Below, one piece after another: positions 43,696 through 64,000 of a DNA stretch of 64,000 nt. Position numbers and translations under genes: made by a program. The notes below the pieces were generated by a model. That model searched no databases, had not been told where the DNA came from, and saw only the letters and a program-made list of their open reading frames with translations. The stretch comes from Crambe crambe (Eukaryota > Porifera > Demospongiae > Poecilosclerida > Crambeidae), in NCBI GenBank assembly GCA_963924555.1, contig OZ004585.1:7456556-7520555 (forward strand). The letters run 5' to 3'. Numbering within the stretch: position 1 is the first letter of the stretch; the number at the start of each line of letters is the position of its first letter.

Positions 43696-44491
43696 TGAAT
43701 CATACTTAGTAAAGCTACAACCAGTTAATTTATACAAACTTATACATTATGCATAGACTTAAATTATGTACCTGATGGCTGAGGATTTCTTCTTTTCTCT
43801 GTCACCATGTGCTCTACTGCACATGCAGTAATGCACACACACACACCTTGTTGTAAGACATGCTGCCTTAAGGTTCATGTCACTCACATGTCCCTCCGTA
43901 GAGGAGGAAGGAGAGTGAGAATTGATTTACTTCCTCTCTTCACTCTTCGTACACCTCAGGATGATTGCAATTCCTCTGCAGGGGAGCAGACTTGATTGCC
44001 CAGTGTCATCAGCCAGCACCCTGTGCTCACACTCAAATTGTCATCTAGCTACTGCCAGTGCCTCCAACCTGTGAACTTTGATTTCAGTATTCATTTTCAG
44101 TATTTTAATTTCAGTATTTTCAGCCATTTTATAAGTATAATACTAGCTAATATAAAATGTGTGAATTTGCCTAAATTTCAGTATTTTTATCAAATTTCAG
44201 TAGCTAGAAAATGATAAATCAGTATGGTTGGAGCCTCTGTACTGCTATATAGAATGGAAAGGAAAAAGTGGACTGTAGCAGTCCCTATCATGCAGGGAAA
44301 TAACTAGCATGCCTTTTTGCTGACCACACCCTTTTTCCAGTCATACTAAACAGCTTTGTTTCCATGAAATTTTACTGGGGCAATTAAGTGCCCCAGTTCC
44401 CCGCCTATGTGTCATTTTAAAGTGCATGACCAACTCCATGATGATTATTATTGCACAGAAATAAAATAACTAACTCTGTAGCTAACATAAC
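42356..44491. other. Intergenic with microsatellites, no gene seen
   Basis: Contains (AC)n at 42893-42956 and 43661-43693 and short AT-rich stretches. Open frames over the AC repeats are artefacts, and the short plus-strand frames at 43807-44214 have no domain or splice support. Confidence 0.5.
42893..42956. repeat. (AC)n microsatellite
   Basis: About 31 AC units followed by 'tggaatag'; a second (AC)16 lies at 43661-43693. Confidence 0.95.
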
Positions 44492-45478
44492 TCAGCAACA
44501 AAAACGTTTTGTCAAATGAAGGAAGAGAACTAGGAAAAGTCCAATGCTGAAGCTAAACATGGTCCACCCAAATGCTGTCTGAAGTCTTAGGAGGAGCGTG
44601 TGATCAGTGCTGTACCGCAAGATAGTGACAGCATTGGATGGCTGGAGAGATGACACCAGGACGCAGATATCCTGAGCACCTGAGGAGCTATTAATAGTGA
44701 GAGAGCAGCTTGAGGTTGAAAATAAGCACGAGGTGGCAGTCAAATTAGTGATGTTGTATTGAACGAGGTCCTCAGCTGTCGTGTAGTCTAGTTGTACTGA
44801 CTCAAAGCTTTTCAAACCTACAAAGAAGTTCATGTCGTGATTGGATGTAGAAATGCCAATTTCCACTGCGGAGGCTGAAGGAAGACAGTAAGTATTTGCA
44901 TTAGTTGTACGTCCATTTTTGAGAAATTCCTTGTAATCGTTGTATGCAGAAAAAACAGAGATATTGGCAACATATTTTGATGAAATTTCCATTTCAGAGT
45001 TTGAAAAGTTGTATTGTATTTTGGATCCTCTTATCAAGTGCACCTCATCAATCCTGTATTGCATATCATTGCTTATATTCAGCTGTCTCATGCTATTTAA
45101 ATTCATGGTAAAGTTTTGGATCTCAGAACATGCATCTTGATAAAGATTGATCTCGTTAGCTGCTTCATTCACTCTAATGAAATTAACTTTACCAATGTTG
45201 CGACTGTTAAAACTTGAGACTAGCACCACATCAGAGCTTCCCACTGTTAAGACTTCACCACTTGGCAGTGCTGCAGGTACTGTGGCCAGCAGGCAAATAG
45301 CCGTAACTAGCACCAATATTCCTGATATCATTGTGATCATAACACAAGCAATTTCAAATTTCGTATTCTCATAGCAAAAATCATAACAAGATTCACAGCA
45401 TCTCTCAGACGAACTGTTTATTTTCCTGCAACATGCTGAAAGACGTTTCTTGTACAAATAAATGACACCATTAACCAT
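44492..45478 (-). CDS. Two-pass membrane protein with glycosylated ectodomain
   Basis: A single-exon frame of 328 codons. The N-terminal 40 residues are basic and Cys-rich (CCRKINSSSERCCESCYDFC), then a membrane segment (residues about 43-67, ACVMITMISGILVLVTAICL), then about 230 residues with many N-x-S/T sites (NFTM, NIS, NFS, NLT, NSSS), and a second membrane segment near 304-323 (TMFSFSIGLFLVLFLHL) ending in KRFCC. Predicted topology: both ends cytosolic, middle outside, with possible lipidation at the terminal Cys pair. I do not recognise the family. Its 5' UTR or upstream exons are undetermined; a run 'aaaagcagggcatgc' is duplicated just upstream (about 45555-45590). Confidence 0.65.
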   Translation of the reverse strand: MVNGVIYLYKKRLSACCRKINSSSERCCESCYDFCYENTKFEIACVMITMISGILVLVTAICLLATVPAALPSGEVLTVGSSDVVLVSSFNSRNIGKVNFIRVNEAANEINLYQDACSEIQNFTMNLNSMRQLNISNDMQYRIDEVHLIRGSKIQYNFSNSEMEISSKYVANISVFSAYNDYKEFLKNGRTTNANTYCLPSASAVEIGISTSNHDMNFFVGLKSFESVQLDYTTAEDLVQYNITNLTATSCLFSTSSCSLTINSSSGAQDICVLVSSLQPSNAVTILRYSTDHTLLLRLQTAFGWTMFSFSIGLFLVLFLHLTKRFCC

Positions 45479-46333
45479 GATGATAGCTCTGTAAACAATA
45501 GTTAATGATGAAGTTTGAATACATAATTAGATGATTATAATAGGCACCTTACCTACAAAAAGCAGGGCATGCAAAAGCAGGGCATGCAAAAGTAGAAGTT
45601 GATATAATTATATTGTGCCATTAATAATACACACTAGTGAGTGACAACTCTGGAAAAATTTCTGTAGACTACTGAGGTGGTACAAAGATTGGATTCTAGT
45701 CCCTTTGAGTCTACATTACATTTGTAGAAGAATCTAGGGATTCCTAAAAATAATGTAGGACAATAGCTAGTGATCTAGCTATAGGCTAACTATATAGCTG
45801 GCTAGCTATAGCTAAGACAAACTTACTTTACTTATCAGATGAAGATATCACGCCAACCTTGATGCATGGGAAGCAAAAGAGCTAATAATGAGTGCTCGAG
45901 GTTTTTTTTTATTTCAAGAGCGTGAGATAATGAGTGACTCTATTTCCTCCATGACTGCAGGGCTTCTTGTAAGCAAACATGAACTTTGACCCTATGTAAT
46001 CAAGGAGCCCACCCCCAGGAGTAGAGAAAGAGCTAGCTCTATCTCTGAGCTAGAGATCAATCAACATATGAACATATCCAGCAGTATGTTCGTAGCTTGA
46101 TAAATGCACTAACTACTCAAACACCACATGAACCAGTTGGCTATGCTCACAGTTAAGTTAGTTGTTAGCCCTGTTGATTCTGTTTATGGAGAACAGCAGA
46201 ACTTCATACTATACTACACAGAGCCAACCAGCCAAGTAAAAATGAACTAGTTATTATTATAGTTATGCAATTGTTTAAAAAAGGCAATAATAATGCCAAT
46301 TAGGGGGTAAGTGACACTACTACACTGTCTCTG

Positions 46334-59778
<13,445 letters not shown>

Positions 59779-59898
59779 CTTCAAAAAAGCTTTTCTGTTC
59801 TACGCATGCCCAGTTCATTAAGTATTAGTACAACTATATTATAATTATACTGTGAAGTATTATTTTTTTGGTCGATTAGCTATAGTGCAGGACTGAAA
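59779..59898. promoter_or_regulatory. Bidirectional promoter, SART3 / DD-membrane gene
   Basis: Only 120 bp separate the two divergent start codons. The gap holds 'acgcatgcccag', close to an NRF1-type site, and AT-rich sequence. Shared promoter inferred from spacing. Confidence 0.5.
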
Positions 59899-61231
59899 AT
59901 GGGTGAGTGTTATAAAACTTTTAGAAGGCGTCTGCGAATACCAGAGGCAAATCTAAAACTGGTGGTGAGGGAGGAGCACGTCGGTCCAATCACTACAAAC
60001 TTCGAGTGGAGAAGAGTAGCTCCTTTTCTACTAGACTCTCCGCAAGATATTCAAGACATAGAAAAGGATTACACTCTAGAACAGGAGAGGCGGATAAAAA
60101 CAATCAATAGGTAAGCTTACTAGAAATATTTCAATATCTAATGTAACAGTAAAGAATTTTAAAATTTTTAACAAAACTTAGAAGCTGCATACGGTGGTAA
60201 TATAGCTAGCTATGTAGATGTTGCTAGCTAGTTAAAGTAGTTCATGTTAGGTATAATTTATAATAAGGAACTATTGAATAATTGCATTGTGTGTGTATGT
60301 GAATTTAGGTGGATGGCTACAAAAGCAGACAGGGCAACTTATGATAAGCTAATAAGAGCACTTCACCACTGCAGCCGATCAGATCAAGCTCTGCATGTGG
60401 CCGAAATACTTAGAAGATCTTTGAGGCCTAGCGAAAGTGAGTGCATGGCTGTTGGCCTAGCCTCATTCCCAGGCCTGGGAACGAGGCTACTGTTGGCCAT
60501 GTGGTTGTAACTTGATACAGTAATTATGATTATTGTGGTTCAAAGAGTTATGATAATCAGAAGAGCACCATTTTTTTCTGTATGGGTACATGCGGGGATA
60601 ATCAGCAGCCCAGAGAACTATAGCTATGGTTATCCTTCATTATTCGAGCTTCATTCGTGGACTATTATTATAGCTATAATAATATAATCCTGTTAATTAA
60701 TATATATTGCTGTTGAAATTGCATGCATGCAGGTAGCAATGAATCCAACTATCACACTCCTCCCCAGTCTCCTCCCCAATCTCCTCCCAAACTCCCACCA
60801 AGAAAATCACGGTACATAACTAATACATCTCATAGTGTAGGCAATAATAGATATAAGGCCAATTGTATCACAGTTTACCTGAAACATTTAATGGTATAGC
60901 ACTGAATTTGCACTAATTTCAAACAGGAAAATGGCCATGGATAGCAATTTTTGTCCTGTTAAAATTGCCCCTGGAGCATGTATTATTATAGCTCTATACA
61001 TCACAATAGGAGGTATTATGCTCCATTGTGGCATTATTGTGCGATTTTTCTGCACTATGCATGCATGCATGGTCTTTATAGAGCTTCTGTGTTGATGTTT
61101 ATTACTGAATTTTGCTTTTATCATTACTGGAGAGTTGATGCATTTGTCTAATTTTCATGCCAAATGCAGACTTAATGGAACCACGCACACTGTTGTGTCA
61201 AGATTTGATAACGGTCAAGAAGAAGGTACGT

Positions 61232-61267
<36 letters not shown>

Positions 61268-64000
61268 CTCTCATGATCAAGTTTATACTCTATTATGCAG
61301 GGAGAGTATCAAACATCTACGTGCCCCTTCCTCCAAGAGTGACAAGAGATGCAAACTCACCCACTAATTCCAATGAACAAAAAGATTTTATCTCACCACC
61401 TCCACCACATACTCTTCCACAAGTTCCACAACAGCACAACCACCACACCATACAAGGTATTATATTTAACACTCACTGGATACCTCAGTTTATACTGGGA
61501 GCTAAGATTATTTGGGAGGAATCTTATGATGAAATGACTCCCTTATTGCAGTGTGTGAGGAAGTTCTATCCTTTCATAGAATAAGATGTGAGATGTGTTA
61601 CTTATGGTTCTCAATCACTATTGTTTATCCTTTTGCCCCATAAGCTTAATGAATAAATCCCTTGCATGGATTCCTGACTTGGATAAAAGGTTGCTGCAGA
61701 TCAAGTGTAGCTATAGAACAATTTAATCATAGTTGATCTGACTGATTGTAACATGATTATTTGATGGCATAGCACTGAATGCTACAATTGTAATATATAG
61801 TCAGTGTCAGACCAAGTGAAAAAAGAAATGGGCCACCAAAATGGCCATAGTAACTTTTGCCTAGACATTTTGTCCTGTATCCGTTGAAAAGATTTTTGTG
61901 TGCAAACTTCAGGCTCACTTGATGGTAAATACCAGCACTAGAAAAACCAGATGTAGATTATTTATGTATGTATATCAACAATGCATGTGGAAATTATATT
62001 AAATCACTGAAAATAACTATGATGTAATGCAGCGTAGAGACGCATGATGTTCCACACCACAGCTTATTGCCTTCCTGGATTTGAGTCTGAGGTCTGTGAC
62101 ACCCAGTCTCTGTATATTTATGAAGCCAGAAGTTGTGACATTGATGTTGAATATCATCATAGCTTGGATTAAATAGATCATTGCATGTGATCATAGTGAT
62201 ATCTTTCCTGGCTGAGACTCTATGGTCACACTCAGTGAAGCAGTAGTGAAGTAGTATAGGGCAAAAAATCACGGTCAACCTGATATTTGATTGCATAGCA
62301 CAGAATTTCCACAGATCTACTATACTGAAAAATAACTAACTAAGCTGCAGTTTTACTTGGAGATTAGTCCTGCATCAGACAGTTATAACAAGTTTATCTT
62401 TAAAAAGACTTGATCCCTCGGCATGTAGTAGACTTGGCTATATTAAATGCATTATTTTGATTTTCACTGATTTTTTGTGCTGTGTCTACTGAAGAAGATC
62501 TTATTTTACATGTTATTATTCTATAATTATCATATCAATGACCTTCTATGCTGTAGCAAACTAGTTAGTGGCTAGCTATAGCTTGTTTGCTTAGCTTTGT
62601 TGGCTCTTTCTGCTTTTCCTAAGAATTTTTAACCTACTTGTGACTTTGTAGCTTCTGTTCTTGATTGCTATTTAAGGCTTTCTTGTACGTAGGCTCTCTT
62701 GCTGCTTTTTTAGAATCTTGAGCTTTATACTCTCTACTCTTCCTGTTTCATGTTGGGTTTTCTTGCTCCCAGTACTGATCGTTTACTTGCCTGCCTCTGC
62801 TCTCGCTGCTTGGCTCTCTTTCTGCTTTCTCACGATTGTTAATTTGTCTTGCCTACTACTCTAGTGACTTTGTAGCTTCTCTTCTTGCTATTTAACTTTC
62901 TTGTAGGCTCTTTTGCTGCCTTTTCAGATGATCATAGCTTTGTATCTAGCTCTCGTTAACTGCTGAGCTGTGCATGTGACTGTAAGGTCAAGGTCACGTG
63001 CATTCATTTGCACGTGCTACTAATAGGACGTAATAGTCGCCTCCAGCACTGCGCCTCGGCACTTCGGTGCCAATTAATCTTTTATTATCGTGTGGGTTCC
63101 ATTGTAGTGCGACAAAACTTTTGAGGTGCTATTTCCAAGTCAGGAGACCTTTGAGCATAAGTGATTGCTAGGGCTTCAGGGACCAGGGTGGTGGAAGGTC
63201 CGTGGTCCTCCCATGACATAGTTGATATAAAGTGGTTTCGAGGGTTCCCAGCATATGGCTGCCGTACAGTTGTCAGAGGTTAATATTGCTGGGCTTGAAG
63301 GGGTCACCTAAAAGGTCCTCTCTTCCCTGTCACCTGATAGGACCAAATATAATAGTCTGACACAGCCAGGACAATCTCAAGGCTAGTCGGGCTGTTGGTC
63401 TAACACTATTACAAGAAAAAGAATACCCAGTAGCTAGTGCTATATGTCACCAATTGGCAGGTTATGCTGTTTAAGTTCTGAGTACGTAGTTTATTGGAAT
63501 CATAAGAACATGTGTGATTTAGTTCACCAGGTGCATCTGATCAGAATGGTACCAAAATTGATGAAAAATAATAATACTTAACCACGATGCTGCTAGGTGT
63601 TCTCCCCTATGTGCATATCCTCAGTAATTGTTGAACATCTACTCATTTTTGTGTGACAACCATTAGACTAGCTGACTCTTGGGTGTGTGTGATTTTTGCA
63701 TCTTTCTCTTCTCACTAAGTTATACTACATTTCATTTTCCATTGGGTGGGAAGAAGATCAACACTGGTTCTCTCCAAGTCACTGCATTTCATTTTCCATT
63801 TGGGTAATGTGGTTCTCTTTCTTTTATTTCAGGATTCACTCCAGCAACAGTAGAAACTGGAGTCTTCATCCCATACAGAGTTGTGGTCGAGAGGTCGAGG
63901 TCTTTATCATCACAGCGTCTTTGTTTGTGGTTTACACTTATTGCCTTGATGCTCTTCCTTGGTGCGGCTATAATCATCATTGCACTTGCTTTTGGAGTTC
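59899..64000 (+). CDS. Death-domain protein with C-terminal membrane anchor (3' partial)
   Basis: Exons 59899-60110, 60309-60436, 60733-60811, 61170-61225, 61301-61456 and 63833 to beyond the window, all joining in frame. Residues about 28-112 form a DD (TTNFEWRRVAPFLLDS, IKTINRWMATKADRATYDKL, SDQALHVAEILRRSL). A Pro/Ser-rich linker follows (PPQSPPQSPPKLPPRK; ISPPPPHTLPQVPQQ). The last visible exon ends in a membrane segment (LCLWFTLIALMLFLGAAIII). No N-terminal signal is seen, so the DD is cytosolic and the protein probably inserts through its C-terminal region. This suggests a membrane-tethered death-fold adaptor. The true C-terminus is outside the window. Confidence 0.75.
60458..60489. mobile_element. 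32-bp palindromic TIR-only insertion
   Basis: TAGCCTCATTCCCAGG directly followed by CCTGGGAACGAGGCTA: two terminal repeats of the Mutator-like family at 37563-38276 with nothing between. A perfect 9-bp duplication CTGTTGGCC flanks it (60449-60457, 60490-60498). It lies 21 bp downstream of the donor of exon 60309-60436. Confidence 0.8.
61457..63832. other. Large intron of the DD-membrane gene, no other gene seen
   Basis: A 2.4-kb intron. It includes a diverged tandem duplication of about 220-bp periodicity (62588-62735 and 62808-62955, sharing 'gactttgtagcttct' and 'ctttcttgta' motifs). Minus-strand open frames at 61994-62296 and 63789-63980 lack support. Confidence 0.45.

Overview
The window looks like nuclear DNA of a demosponge, probably close to Amphimedon. 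Reasons: short GT-AG introns of about 60-500 bp between compact exons, AT-rich sequence full of 'tagctagctagc' strings, many MITEs and microsatellites, and dense Death-domain (DD), CARD, ankyrin and ROCO-type genes beside an ordinary eukaryotic housekeeping gene, SART3. No prokaryotic gene organisation is present. Gene models were built by hand from splice sites and phase, not by alignment, so species and family names are inference.

Layout. 1-2053 (-): partial ankyrin gene, part of which is repeated at 5164-6520 in a broken copy. 2282-3964 (+): two-exon gene for a duplicated BLES03/DUF1917-like protein. 4900-5717 (-): broken ankyrin copy. 6758-7201 (-): ULP1/PHD transposon remnant. 7.2-11.9 kb: TE and repeat DNA. 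11995-14986 (+): gene with a 2A-like peptide, a DD and repeated modules, possibly spliced on to a second BLES03-like exon at 16834-17669. 17934-36329 (-): a very large gene (about 2,600 residues) whose exon phases all join: hydrophobic N-terminus, 2A-like peptide, repeat linker exons, DD, helical/beta module, possible pseudokinase, Roc-COR, degenerate Roc-COR, second DD and about 14 ankyrin repeats. A Gypsy remnant and several MITEs sit in its introns. 39754-42355 (-): CARD-like protein. 44492-45478 (-): two-pass membrane protein. 46334-59778 (-): complete 19-exon SART3, with an oppositely oriented intronless gene (48939-50414, helical bundle plus three FN3 domains) nested in one intron. 59899-64000 (+): DD protein with a C-terminal membrane anchor, divergent from SART3 and cut by the window end.

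The most striking system is the pair of 2A-like exons (GDxExNPGP) placed directly before DD modules in two genes on opposite strands. 2A-like sequences are known to cause ribosome skipping and, in sea-urchin NLR-type proteins, to double as signal sequences. Here they would separate a hydrophobic or Cys-rich leader from a cytosolic death-fold signalling protein. The two genes also share a module ending FPL-x-x-EQ-x-x-x-L-x-x-IGV and phase-1 symmetrical exons, so they appear to be members of one exon-shuffled innate-immunity or cell-death family. The neighbouring CARD, DD-membrane and helical-bundle/FN3 genes make the region a death-fold cluster. The FN3 gene ends at a perfect -1 slippery heptamer (A_AAA_AAG) before UAG, beyond which the -1 frame encodes a glycine-zipper hydrophobic tail.
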